From Thalassotalea sp. Sam97 (GTDB lineage Bacteria > Pseudomonadota > Gammaproteobacteria > Enterobacterales > Alteromonadaceae), in NCBI RefSeq assembly GCF_041379765.1, contig NZ_CP166919.1, positions 1,860,001-1,924,000 on the forward strand: a stretch of DNA of 64,000 nucleotides, given 5' to 3'. Shown here piece after piece: positions 8,942 to 17,160 of the stretch (the first letter of the stretch is position 1; each line of letters starts with the position of its first letter). The notes beneath the pieces were generated by a model, which was given only the letters and a program-made list of their open reading frames with translations, was not told the DNA's origin and ran no database searches. The position numbers and the translations under genes are program-made.

Positions 8942-9975
8942 GTAAACAACTTACCTCGACATGCTTGCCAGTGAGGATCCCTACGCAAACGTTGCCAATC
9001 TCGGCCATTTCGATTTAGCATGCTCTGCACTCGCTGAGTCGCTAGCGTATCGTCTGCATTTATATTCGCATTATTGATAGCCTCTATCGCACCTTGACGA
9101 TCATTGCAAACCAACAGCATATCACAGCCAGCATCCGCAGCAGCTTCACAACGATCAGCGAAACTTCCAGCTGACGTTGCCCCTTGCATCGACAGATCAT
9201 CGCTAAAAATCACTCCGTTAAAACCAAGCGACTTGCGCAGTACCTGCTGCAACCAATACCGGGAGAAGCCGACAGGTTTATCATCAACATCAGGATAGAC
9301 CACATGCGCCGGCATCATCGCGGCTAACGCGCCCTCATCAATAAGGCTGTGAAACACCTGCATATCATGCTGAAATATCTCGGCTTTGCTGCGCATATCA
9401 CGTGGCATGGCAATGTGTGAGTCTTCTTTGACGCTGCCGTGACCAGGGAAGTGTTTTCCCGTCGCTTTCATGCCCGCTTTGTTCATGCCTTGGATAAAAG
9501 CACGAGCTAAATTTGTCACAACTTTAGGATCTTTAGCAAAGCCTCTATCGCCTATCACATCGGAAATGTCATCTACATCGAGTACCGGTGCAAACGAGAT
9601 ATCAATACCACAAGCTTGTACTTCGCTGGCCATTAAAAAGCCAAATGCGCTGGCTAGCAATTTGCTATGCTCGAGTACGTAATGTGGCGTGCTCATATTA
9701 GATAGCTGTGACTGACTATGGCGATGAATGGCACCCATCGCTGGAATCGCGGATAAGCCGTCACGAAAACGTTGCACTCGCCCACCTTCATGATCCACCG
9801 CAATCAACAGGTGTTCATTAACAGCTTTTATTTGCGCTGTTAATTGGCATAACTGTTCAACACTGTCAAAATTTCGGCTAAATAAAATAAGCCCACCAAC
9901 ATGAGGATGGGCCAATAATTCTTTATCTTCAGCGGTAAGCTCTCTACCTGGAACGTCAATCATCAATAATGACAT
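8935..9975 (-). CDS. nagZ: Beta-N-acetylhexosaminidase NagZ
   Basis: 346-residue cytoplasmic family GH3 enzyme, close to the usual 340. Visible signatures are AVDHEGGRVQRF near residue 60, ISFAPVLDVDDI near 126, the catalytic histidine loop KHFPGHGSVKEDSH near 178 and the nucleophile region FSDDLSMQGA near 259. NagZ removes GlcNAc from anhydro-muropeptides during peptidoglycan recycling and so generates the signal for AmpC-type beta-lactamase induction where AmpR exists. It follows the psrA-like gene by 12 bases, an order known from Pseudomonas, and has AAGGTG upstream of its ATG. Confidence 0.95.
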   Translation of the reverse strand: MSLLMIDVPGRELTAEDKELLAHPHVGGLILFSRNFDSVEQLCQLTAQIKAVNEHLLIAVDHEGGRVQRFRDGLSAIPAMGAIHRHSQSQLSNMSTPHYVLEHSKLLASAFGFLMASEVQACGIDISFAPVLDVDDISDVIGDRGFAKDPKVVTNLARAFIQGMNKAGMKATGKHFPGHGSVKEDSHIAMPRDMRSKAEIFQHDMQVFHSLIDEGALAAMMPAHVVYPDVDDKPVGFSRYWLQQVLRKSLGFNGVIFSDDLSMQGATSAGSFADRCEAAADAGCDMLLVCNDRQGAIEAINNANINADDTLATQRVQSMLNRNGRDWQRLRRDPHWQACRGKLFTC

Positions 9976-9987
9976 AATGTTTCACCT

Positions 9988-10611
9988 TTAGCGGATCGGT
10001 GCCCCCACGCCAGCGGCAATATAAGGAATAATGCGTTCAATCACACCTGCAACATCGACCTTGTTACCAAAATCGTTATCGGCAATATCAATCAGCGCTG
10101 CCGATGATGACATAGTGAATACAACCGTGCCCATGGTAAAGTGCAAGCGCCAAAAAATGTCTTCCGTGCTTAATTCTGGATACGCGCGATGCACGGCCGC
10201 GACAAAATTATTTAAAATACCTGGATAGTTGGTAGTAATGAACCAGCGTAAAAAGCCTTGGTTATCAACATAACTGCGACCGAGCAATTGTAAAAAGATG
10301 CTGGTACCGTTTTCTCTAAAATCGTTTAACGCTAATAATGGGGCAGAAAATGCGGTGAATACGTCATACAAGTCGGGTTTTTGCTGTTGTTCATTCACTT
10401 GCTTTAATGAGGCTACGAGAGGTTCAGAAAGCTCATCTAAGTAACGCTTCATCAGCGCTTTAATCAGTTCTTTTTTAGAGCCAAAGTGGTAGTTAACCGC
10501 AGCGAGGTTCACGTCAGCTTCACTGGTGATTTCTCGTAACGATGTTGAGGTAAAGCCATTCTCAGCAAACAAAATTTCTGCCGCGTTTAATATCTTCGTT
10601 TTTGTATCCAT
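9988..10611 (-). CDS. psrA: TetR-family regulator resembling PsrA
   Basis: 207-residue regulator. The N-terminal helix-turn-helix reads ITSEADVNLAAVNYHFGSKKELI, which matches PsrA closely, and the C-terminal region with EDIFWRLHFTMG and a DNDFG segment also follows PsrA. In Pseudomonas and Shewanella PsrA senses long-chain fatty acyl compounds and represses fatty-acid degradation genes. The psrA-nagZ neighbour pair is known from Pseudomonas, which supports the call. I chose the ATG at 10611; a GTG at 10626 is in frame. A near-palindromic CAAAC-N4-GTTTA element lies just upstream, so autorepression is likely. Confidence 0.78.
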   Translation of the reverse strand: MDTKTKILNAAEILFAENGFTSTSLREITSEADVNLAAVNYHFGSKKELIKALMKRYLDELSEPLVASLKQVNEQQQKPDLYDVFTAFSAPLLALNDFRENGTSIFLQLLGRSYVDNQGFLRWFITTNYPGILNNFVAAVHRAYPELSTEDIFWRLHFTMGTVVFTMSSSAALIDIADNDFGNKVDVAGVIERIIPYIAAGVGAPIR

Positions 10612-10633
10612 AACTTCTTGTACCACTAAAACC

Positions 10634-10665
10634 GAACATTTCGGAACATTTCAAACACACGTTTA
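10634..10665. promoter_or_regulatory. Putative PsrA operator upstream of psrA with a tandem GAACATTTC repeat
   Basis: Bases 10652-10665 read CAAACACACGTTTA, one base from the published PsrA pattern (G/C)AAAC-N2-4-GTTT(G/C). Immediately before it GAACATTTC occurs twice in tandem (10634-10642 and 10644-10652). The position, 23-54 bases before the psrA start, fits an autoregulatory operator. The match is by eye. Confidence 0.45.
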
Positions 10666-10847
10666 AAATGACAGCTCACAAGAACTCTGTCAACCTTAAG
10701 TTATTGTCTATGCAGATAAAGATTCTATTGTGCTTTTTTTGTAATCAGCCATAGCAAAATCGATTAAAAAAAGTCACCTAAAATAACGGCAAAACGGCGG
10801 CACTCGTCCATACTTAATTGTAGAGACGCACATAACATTTCTCCCTG

Positions 10848-10892
10848 GACCCATAAGCTCGATCTGTCAACTTAGCCTGTGGGTCTTTTTTT
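10848..10892 (+). terminator. Orphan Rho-independent terminator, possible end of a small RNA
   Basis: Stem GACCCA plus TAAG pairs with CTTA plus TGGGTC, with a five-base bulge (GCCTG) on the 3' side and a 13-base loop, followed by seven T. It is oriented plus, but psrA and the neighbouring hypothetical gene are both on the minus strand, so it does not end a known gene. A weak promoter-like pair TTGTCT-N16-TATTGT lies about 110 bases upstream. Confidence 0.6.
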
Positions 10893-11028
10893 ATATACGC
10901 TTTGTTATATGAACTTTTTATCGGTATTTTCATGTACGCCGTTTTTTATAGCGGTATAGAAGAATGCTGCCACTTTACCGAAAATAAAAACAAAAACTGT
11001 AATATTCCAAGGCAAACTACAAATTTAG

Positions 11029-11394
11029 TTACAGCTCATGTACAACATGCAACTCGGGCATAAATACGTCGAATATAGCTTTATTATCACTCATCGTAAA
11101 ACACCAAGAATCCTCTATAGCGTCACGCTTGCTAACCCCTTCAAAGCCATAATAACTCTGGTACTGCACGCCTATTTTCACTTTACCGACATCACCGTCA
11201 AACATTGAATCGGTTACTGCAAACGAGGCCATATCAACGTGCGCGCGGGAACAGATTTGATGGGCAGTTCGCGCCAACAATTCGTTAAATTGCACTTTAT
11301 TCTCTAGTAATTTATGAATAACAAGCTGCTTCAACGTATCATGGCAGCCGTTATGTTCTTTTTGCAAGTCAAGTTCAACACGCATTTTGTCCAT
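11029..11394 (-). CDS. Hypothetical protein
   Basis: 121-residue soluble protein that I do not recognise. It begins MDKMRVELDLQKEHNG and has no signal peptide or membrane segment; three cysteines and several histidines are scattered without a clear metal motif. The open frame extends 108 bases further upstream, but AGGGGA eight bases before the ATG at 11394 and the protein-like composition from there on favour this start. It lies downstream of upp in the same direction, but 413 bases separate them, so it is probably a separate transcript. Confidence 0.6.
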   Translation of the reverse strand: MDKMRVELDLQKEHNGCHDTLKQLVIHKLLENKVQFNELLARTAHQICSRAHVDMASFAVTDSMFDGDVGKVKIGVQYQSYYGFEGVSKRDAIEDSWCFTMSDNKAIFDVFMPELHVVHEL

Positions 11395-11807
11395 CGCAAA
11401 TTCCCCTAAAATGTTGTTCTGTAGGCAACAGCGCTTATTTGGCGCTTTGATAGAAGGCATCATATCACCAACCACCACAACCTGTAACCACCTATGAAAC
11501 ATTTCATCGCGATAAACATAACGATTGTATCAAAATCATTACAACTGCTATGTTCTACACAGACAGGCATCTGCGCCGTAGGTGAGATAGTTCAAAACAA
11601 GGTCATCGAAAAATATAGGGATCATGCAAAAGGGTAATGTAATCGACTCATAGGCAAACGCTAACGTCATAGGTGTTACAAACCTAGGTAAGCGTATCAA
11701 TAAACGTGCACTGCTAATTATCATCGTTAATCAACAATCTCAGCCGATGTGTCAACCAACTATCAGCGATATGACAAATCTACGTAATTCTTGGTAATTA
11801 CTGGTAA
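11395..11807. other. Intergenic region between upp and the hypothetical gene
   Basis: 413 bases with stops in all frames and no strong hairpin followed by a T run. The end nearest upp contains an imperfect palindrome made of TGGTAATTAC/TGGTAACTAC copies, which might help end the upp transcript. Nothing else could be supported. Confidence 0.5.
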
Positions 11808-12434
11808 CTACTTGGTGCCAAATATCTTATCACCGGCATCGCCAAGGCCTGGGATGATATAACCGTCCTCATTTAAGTGACTATCGATTGACGCGGTATA
11901 TACGGCAATATCTGGATGACTGCGTTGTAGCGCTTCAATCCCCTCTGGTGCGGCAACCAAAACCAAGGCGATAATATGGCGACAACCGCGTTGTTTTAAC
12001 AAATCAATGGTTGCAACCATTGAGCCACCGGTTGCTAACATGGGATCAATCACCAAAGCAATGCGCTCATCAATCTCACCAACGAGCTTTTCAAAGTAAA
12101 CCACTGGTTCAAGGGTTTCTTCATCACGATACATACCAACAACCGATATGCGCGCATTCGGTATCAGTTTAAGAACACCATCCATCATGCCAAGACCGGC
12201 GCGCAATATCGGCACAACCGTCACTTTTTTGCCTTTTATTTGCTCTACTTCGATGGGACCGTTCCAACTATTAATGGATATTTTTTCCAGTTCAAATTGC
12301 TTCGACGCTTCATAGGTCAGCAAGGCCCCCACTTCAGAGGCAAGTTCCCTAAAATCACGTGTACTGATGCTGCCCTCGCGCATTAATCCAAGCTTGTGTC
12401 GAATTAATGGATGATCAACTTCCACCACAGTCAT
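11808..12434 (-). CDS. upp: Uracil phosphoribosyltransferase
   Basis: 208 residues, the same length as E. coli Upp. The enzyme makes UMP from uracil and PRPP in pyrimidine salvage. Conserved blocks are HKLGLMREGSISTRDFRELASEVG at the N-terminus (only partly quoted), VPILRAGLGMMDGVL near residue 78, the PRPP loop VIDPMLATGGSM near 132 and the uracil-binding YIIPGLGDAGDKIFG at the C-terminus. I chose the ATG at 12434 because it aligns with E. coli Upp and has GGAG seven bases upstream; an ATG four codons earlier forms part of that ribosome binding site. Confidence 0.96.
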   Translation of the reverse strand: MTVVEVDHPLIRHKLGLMREGSISTRDFRELASEVGALLTYEASKQFELEKISINSWNGPIEVEQIKGKKVTVVPILRAGLGMMDGVLKLIPNARISVVGMYRDEETLEPVVYFEKLVGEIDERIALVIDPMLATGGSMVATIDLLKQRGCRHIIALVLVAAPEGIEALQRSHPDIAVYTASIDSHLNEDGYIIPGLGDAGDKIFGTK

Positions 12435-12488
12435 GTCTTTCTCCATCGGCTATGTCGATTTACCCATAGCATTGAGTATGGTCCATAT

Positions 12489-12503
12489 ATGACAAAGTGT
12501 CAT
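12489..12503. promoter_or_regulatory. Perfect inverted repeat upstream of upp, operator-like
   Basis: ATGACA-AAG-TGTCAT is a perfect 6+3+6 palindrome 55 bases upstream of the upp start. It could be a regulator site for upp or for the divergent DUF5916 gene. No specific regulator is recognised. Confidence 0.3.
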
Positions 12504-12716
12504 GAACAATGACGAATGTCTCAACAAACTCGGCATCGTCTTCAAACTTCCTCCCGACCAATTATGAAGCAATTCACCAAGGTAAAGTTAACGCCATGTT
12601 AATGCGAATTCTTGGTGACAAGATTAACCGTAACATACCCGTTATTTATCGCATTAATGTTGAGATCAATAACCAAGGCATAGACAATAGCGCCTTTTTT
12701 GTCAGCCTAAGCTCTT

Positions 12717-15071
12717 ATGTTAAAAACAATAATTTCCTTAACAACGGCTGCGCTCGTATCTTTTCATAGTTACGCAGGTGCACATTACAGTGACGACGCC
12801 ATCGTCATTCCTCAACAAACCGGCACCATCAATGTCGACGGAAACCTATCCGACCCCATTTGGCAACACGCTCGCCGAGTGAAAATGAATAACATAACGA
12901 GACCTTATAACAATATTAAAAACGATTTTGATACTGAAGCCTGGCTAATATCTGACGACTCGACATTGTATATTGCATTCGTGGCTGAAGACCCTGAGCC
13001 GAATGCCATTCGTGCCTTTTACCGAGACCGCGATCGCTCATGGGGTGATGATTTGGTAGGTATAAAAATCGACACCTTTAATGATCAGCGCCAAGCCTAT
13101 CGATTTTTATCCAACCCGCTAGGGGTACAAATTGACGGCATTGAAAATGAAGTAACCAAACACGAAAGTGATTCATGGGATGGCATATGGGAAAGTGCAG
13201 GTAACATCACCGACAAAGGTTATGTTGTTGAAATGGCCTTGCCGCTGCGCATGCTTAATTTCAATGAAGACCTAACAATGCAAAACTGGGGCATTGAACT
13301 GGTTCGTTACTACCCTCGTGACGTGCAACTGCGCTTGTCTAATATCTATATGGATCGCAAAAACGACTGTGAAATTTGCCAACATGTCAGCGCGACAGGT
13401 TTTAAACAAGCCAAACAAGGCGCTAATTTAACGGTTGCGCCATCGCTTGTGGCGAGTTCAAATCAAACACGTGATGAGAATAATCAATGGCAACAGAGCG
13501 ACGATTACCAAGCTTCGCTCGACGTGCGCTGGGGGATCACGCCAGACGTTCTGTTAAATGCGACCATTAACCCTGATTTTTCGACCGTAGAGAGCGACAA
13601 CGCGCAGTTAAGCATTAACAATACCTTTGCTTTATTTAATCAAGAAAAGCGCCCGTTTTTCCTAGATAACGCCGACTATTTCGACAGCAATTACAATCTC
13701 ATTTACACCCGTAATATTAATGCTCCTAATTACGGTATCAAATTAACCGGCCGCTCTGATGAGCATACCTTTGCGTTTTTCGTTGCTGATGACGAAACCA
13801 CCAATATTTTAATACCAGGTAACCGCAGTTCATCGTTTGCTGTCCTTGACGCTAACTCGCAATCGGGCGTGTTACGTTATCGTCAAAACGTCAATGCCGA
13901 CGTAACCTTAGGCTTGACCAATACCTTTAGAACATCGGATGATTATTACAACGTCGTTACTGGTCTAGATGCCGATGTACGATTTAGCACCGCAGATCGG
14001 TTAAAGGTACAACTGCTACAATCAGCAACTCACTATCCCGACGAACTGTTTGCCCAATTTTGTAACAGCGATGATCAACAAGACTGCCAACAAATGAGCG
14101 ATACTCACTGTGATTTGAGCGGATGTGTATATAACGAGCAAGTACTGCGGACCAATAATAGCGACCGATTTACCGGTAATGCGGCGAAAGTCAGTTTTAC
14201 TCACCGAAACCAACATTGGATGTATCGTGGCAATGTCGAGCGTCAAAATGCAGGCTTTCGTGGCGACCTAGGTTTCATTTCCCATGTTGACTTTAACAAA
14301 GTCGCATTTGCGGTCGAGCGTCGTTGGTATGGTTCACCAAATCAATGGTGGACTGAAGCAAAAATCTATTCTGATTGGGACATGACCCATAATGACAATC
14401 AGGAAATGATTGAACGTGAATGGGATGTTTTTGCGTCAGTGCATGGTCAATACGATAGTTGGTTGCAGATCGCATATACCCATCGCGATGTCGTCGGCTC
14501 TCGTCTAGACAAAAGCAACTTAGCCATCGATGGTAATACCACCTTATTCACGCAGGATGTATTGCGTTTTAATGCATTTGCACGTCCTATTTCTGGCATC
14601 TCCGTTGATACTGAGATCGTTTACGGCGATAAAATTGACTACCGCGATAACCGTGCAGGTAAAGGCATCGACTTTTTTAGCGGCCTAAAGTGGAACATCA
14701 ACCGCCATATCGAACTGAAACTGCAGCATACGTTTAGTCAACTGGATGTCGCGGGCAGCAATAAATTTATTGCTCGCTTAACCGATTTGCGCGCCACTTA
14801 TCAATTTAACGTACAAAGTTTTTTACGCTTAACCACAGTGTTCAACAATACCTCACGCAACCCTTATAATTATCTTTACGCCGATCCTGAAACCATTGAT
14901 CGCAATAGCAAAAACTTAAGTCTGAAACTGTTGTATGGCTACAAGTTTAATCCGCAAACAGCGTTTTACTTTGGCTACAGTCAACAAAGTGTTGGTTATG
15001 AGCAGTTTTCAACACTTGAACAACAAGATAAAAGCTTATTTATGAAGCTCAGCTACGCCTACCTGCAATAA
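12717..15071 (+). CDS. DUF5916 protein with CBM9-like N-terminal domain, probably outer membrane
   Basis: 784 residues. A signal peptide (about residues 1-20, SYAGA) precedes a carbohydrate-binding family 9-like domain with GTINVDGNLSDPIWQ (from about residue 34), DTEAWLISDDSTLYIAF and SWGDDLVGIKIDT. The rest is rich in alternating aromatic/polar strands ending in FMKLSYAYLQ, a C-terminal aromatic pattern typical of outer-membrane barrels. NQEKRPFFLDNADYF around residue 310 is characteristic of DUF5916. Such proteins are common in marine Alteromonadales and Bacteroidetes; the function is not known, although carbohydrate uptake or surface binding is often suggested. Followed by a strong terminator. 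Confidence 0.85.
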   Translation: MLKTIISLTTAALVSFHSYAGAHYSDDAIVIPQQTGTINVDGNLSDPIWQHARRVKMNNITRPYNNIKNDFDTEAWLISDDSTLYIAFVAEDPEPNAIRAFYRDRDRSWGDDLVGIKIDTFNDQRQAYRFLSNPLGVQIDGIENEVTKHESDSWDGIWESAGNITDKGYVVEMALPLRMLNFNEDLTMQNWGIELVRYYPRDVQLRLSNIYMDRKNDCEICQHVSATGFKQAKQGANLTVAPSLVASSNQTRDENNQWQQSDDYQASLDVRWGITPDVLLNATINPDFSTVESDNAQLSINNTFALFNQEKRPFFLDNADYFDSNYNLIYTRNINAPNYGIKLTGRSDEHTFAFFVADDETTNILIPGNRSSSFAVLDANSQSGVLRYRQNVNADVTLGLTNTFRTSDDYYNVVTGLDADVRFSTADRLKVQLLQSATHYPDELFAQFCNSDDQQDCQQMSDTHCDLSGCVYNEQVLRTNNSDRFTGNAAKVSFTHRNQHWMYRGNVERQNAGFRGDLGFISHVDFNKVAFAVERRWYGSPNQWWTEAKIYSDWDMTHNDNQEMIEREWDVFASVHGQYDSWLQIAYTHRDVVGSRLDKSNLAIDGNTTLFTQDVLRFNAFARPISGISVDTEIVYGDKIDYRDNRAGKGIDFFSGLKWNINRHIELKLQHTFSQLDVAGSNKFIARLTDLRATYQFNVQSFLRLTTVFNNTSRNPYNYLYADPETIDRNSKNLSLKLLYGYKFNPQTAFYFGYSQQSVGYEQFSTLEQQDKSLFMKLSYAYLQ

Positions 15072-15092
15072 CAAAGGCGGCTAATATTGAAT

Positions 15093-15122
15093 AAAAAAGG
15101 AGCGAATCATCGCTCCTTTTTT
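15093..15122 (+). terminator. Terminator of the DUF5916 gene
   Basis: Stem GGAGCGA (15099-15105), loop ATCA, stem TCGCTCC (15110-15116), flanked by six A and six T. Located 22 bases after the stop; symmetrical, so it may also act on the converging hydrolase transcript. Confidence 0.85.
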
Positions 15123-15157
15123 ATTGGTTTATTTGTCATGTCTGGGTTAGCACAAAA

Positions 15158-15799
15158 TTACACACTATCACCAACATATGGATTGGATCGACGCTCTTCA
15201 CCAAACGTGCCCATAGGCCCATGGCCCGGAATGAACTTCACGTCATCTCCAAGTGGCCATAGTTTGGTTTTAATCGCATTGATTAAGGTCGCATGATCAC
15301 CCATCGGGAAGTCGGTACGACCAATCGATCCACGGAATAACACATCACCAACTTGCGCTAATTTCGATTTTTCGTGATAAAAAATAACGTGCCCTGGGGT
15401 ATGACCTGGGCAAAAATATACGTTCAACGTCTCGTTACCCACGGTGACCGTGTCGCCGTCCTCAAGCCAGCGGTCAGTGCTGAATTTACGCGCACCTGGA
15501 AAACCAAACTGCTGTACTTGTTGCTCAAAAATATCGAGCCAAAACTGATCACCTTTATGTGGGCCTTCAATTGGCAGAGTGAGCTTATCGGCAATATCTT
15601 GCGTACCACCAGCGTGATCAACATGGGCATGCGTTAATAACAATTTGGTTAAGGTGATGCCAAGTGCATCAACTTCAGCAAGGAGCCTCTCGACTTCACC
15701 ACCGGGATCAATAATCGCTCCTTGCATGGTCTCATCGCACCAGATGATGGTGGCATTTTGTTGAAATGGGGTGACGGGAATAATTTTAAACTGCAACAT
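15158..15799 (-). CDS. MBL-fold metallo-hydrolase, glyoxalase II-like (YcbL type)
   Basis: 213-residue cytoplasmic metallo-beta-lactamase fold enzyme. The metal ligands are visible: THAHVDHAGG near residue 56, CPGHTPGH near 130, the GDVLFRGSIGRTDFP block near 151 and the final PGHGPMGTFGEERRSNPYV block near 190. These blocks match E. coli/Salmonella YcbL, which has glyoxalase II activity on S-lactoylglutathione. It lacks the C-terminal substrate-binding domain of classical GloB, as YcbL does. It is convergent with the DUF5916 gene and divergent from pldA. Confidence 0.88.
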   Translation of the reverse strand: MLQFKIIPVTPFQQNATIIWCDETMQGAIIDPGGEVERLLAEVDALGITLTKLLLTHAHVDHAGGTQDIADKLTLPIEGPHKGDQFWLDIFEQQVQQFGFPGARKFSTDRWLEDGDTVTVGNETLNVYFCPGHTPGHVIFYHEKSKLAQVGDVLFRGSIGRTDFPMGDHATLINAIKTKLWPLGDDVKFIPGHGPMGTFGEERRSNPYVGDSV

Positions 15800-15967
15800 C
15801 GTATCACACTCTTACAGGCCTTATATTTGTGAATCCATAAAGGCGGTTTCGTTTTGCTGATTATCATAAAGAGCTATGCCGATTTACACCAGTCTTTTAT
15901 AGGTAAATAATTGTTATTACGATATAATTACAAGACACTGATGATCAATTAATAACAACAAAAAGCT

Positions 15968-16870
15968 ATGGACCACCCACTCTATCGTCTTGCCATTCTG
16001 ATAACCGTTATGTTTGGCCTACTCATTCAACCAGCAGCGGCCAGCGACAGTGAGTCGTCAGTAACAGAGCAAGTCGACGCTAAGCCAGCATCTCGTTACG
16101 ATACGCGCTACTTTATTCTTAAACCGCACAAGCGAAATTATGTATTGCCCATAACCGGCACCGATAATTTTCATGACGACGCATACGAAAATATCCCGCT
16201 ATTTTCTGATAACTTTGAAGACATCGAGGCGAAGTATCAACTTAGTCTCAAATTCCCATTAATCGACCCGAGTTTTTTATTTGATAATGACAGTTTTCAT
16301 TTTGGCATTACCATACAATCATGGTGGCAGATTTATGCTGATGACATTTCCAAGCCATTTAGGGAAACCAATTATCAACCTGAATTATTCTACCGTGCTC
16401 CGACTCCATGGCAGCCGTTTGGTGGTGATTTAGTTTTAGGTATTGGCTTAGAGCATCAATCTAATGGTCGTTCGCAAGCATTGAGCCGCAGTTGGAATCG
16501 TCTGTACGGTGAAGTACTTTTCACCAAAGGTAACTTTAAAACCTATTTTAAACCGTGGTATCGATTGCCTGAAAATGAAAAAGATAATCCAAATGATGCC
16601 GATGGCGATGATAACCCAGACATTCGTGATTATATGGGCAATTACCAGATTGAATTTGAATATTTATGGTATGACGTAGGTTTAGAGGTCATGTTACGAA
16701 AAAACTTCACTTCACATAAAGGTGCCGTAGAGGTGGGGGTAACCTTTCCTATATGGAGTGGTCTGCGTGGTTATATGCAATATTTCAATGGCTATGGTGA
16801 GAGTTTAATCGACTATAACCACAATCAACAAAAACTTGGCTTGGGGATCATGTTCGATACCTATTTTTAG
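15968..16870 (+). CDS. pldA: Outer membrane phospholipase A (OMPLA)
   Basis: 300 residues with a signal peptide ending near AAASDS (about residue 26). The catalytic residues can be placed directly: His163 and Ser165 in the EHQSNGRSQ motif, Asn177 in SRSWNR, and Ser173 at the Ca2+-ligand position, with the same spacing as E. coli His142, Ser144, Asn156 and Ser152. Alternating strands and the terminal GIMFDTYF fit a 12-strand barrel. OMPLA hydrolyses phospholipids that have moved to the outer leaflet. An acidic loop near residues 196-220 (DNPNDADGDDNPD) is longer than I expect and could bind Ca2+. Single gene. Confidence 0.92.
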   Translation: MDHPLYRLAILITVMFGLLIQPAAASDSESSVTEQVDAKPASRYDTRYFILKPHKRNYVLPITGTDNFHDDAYENIPLFSDNFEDIEAKYQLSLKFPLIDPSFLFDNDSFHFGITIQSWWQIYADDISKPFRETNYQPELFYRAPTPWQPFGGDLVLGIGLEHQSNGRSQALSRSWNRLYGEVLFTKGNFKTYFKPWYRLPENEKDNPNDADGDDNPDIRDYMGNYQIEFEYLWYDVGLEVMLRKNFTSHKGAVEVGVTFPIWSGLRGYMQYFNGYGESLIDYNHNQQKLGLGIMFDTYF

Positions 16871-16916
16871 GCTTAAACCATGCACCTTGTATCAATATGT
16901 ACAACTCACCCTACAA

Positions 16917-16949
16917 TGATATGCTAGTGATATGTTAGCGACATGTTAG
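16917..16949. repeat. Three tandem 11-bp imperfect repeats
   Basis: TGATATGCTAG (16917-16927), TGATATGTTAG (16928-16938) and CGACATGTTAG (16939-16949) follow each other without spacing. A period of 11 bases puts them on the same face of the helix. They lie between pldA and the NSS transporter. Confidence 0.7.
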
Positions 16950-16968
16950 AAACCCGACATGTCGCTAA
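16935..16968. promoter_or_regulatory. 12-bp hairpin overlapping the tandem repeats
   Basis: TTAGCGACATGT (16935-16946) and ACATGTCGCTAA (16957-16968) form a perfect 12-bp stem with a 10-base loop. It is followed by AAAA rather than T on the plus strand, so it is not a usual pldA terminator. It could be an operator or mRNA structure; placed about 190 bases before the transporter start. Confidence 0.5.
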
Positions 16969-17160
16969 AAAACTCCGATTTTATCCCCTAAATACAAAGT
17001 TTTACTTGCTTAACATCGCTAAATACGGTGTTATTAAAAGCTAGATTTATTTTGACGTTAACTGGTCCTGTACCTATCGACTTTGCTCGCTAAGCATCTC
17101 GATATTAATCACATTTTACATACGTCAAAGTCACTTCGATTCAAATAATAAGAGCATTAT

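Larger units (their letters stand above)
10612..11028. other. Intergenic region before psrA with an orphan plus-strand terminator
   Basis: About 417 bases without a recognisable protein gene. The psrA-proximal end holds the operator-like element. A strong plus-strand terminator stands at 10848-10892, although no plus-strand gene precedes it. The rest, toward the stop of the hypothetical gene at 11029, is AT-rich and shows nothing further that I can support. Confidence 0.6.

Noticed and set aside
11395..11502. Longer start for the hypothetical gene at 11029-11394
   Set aside because: The upstream part has an atypical composition and lacks a ribosome binding site, while AGGGGA precedes the internal ATG.
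12509..12769. 86-codon plus-strand frame between upp and the DUF5916 gene
   Set aside because: It overlaps the well-supported DUF5916 start and signal peptide in another frame, has no clear ribosome binding site and resembles nothing I know. It may be read-through of an AT-rich region; kept out of the annotation.
16871..17160. Possible glycine or other amino-acid riboswitch before the NSS transporter
   Set aside because: The conserved core sequences of the glycine, lysine and TPP riboswitches were looked for by eye and not found; the repeats and hairpin there are a different pattern.
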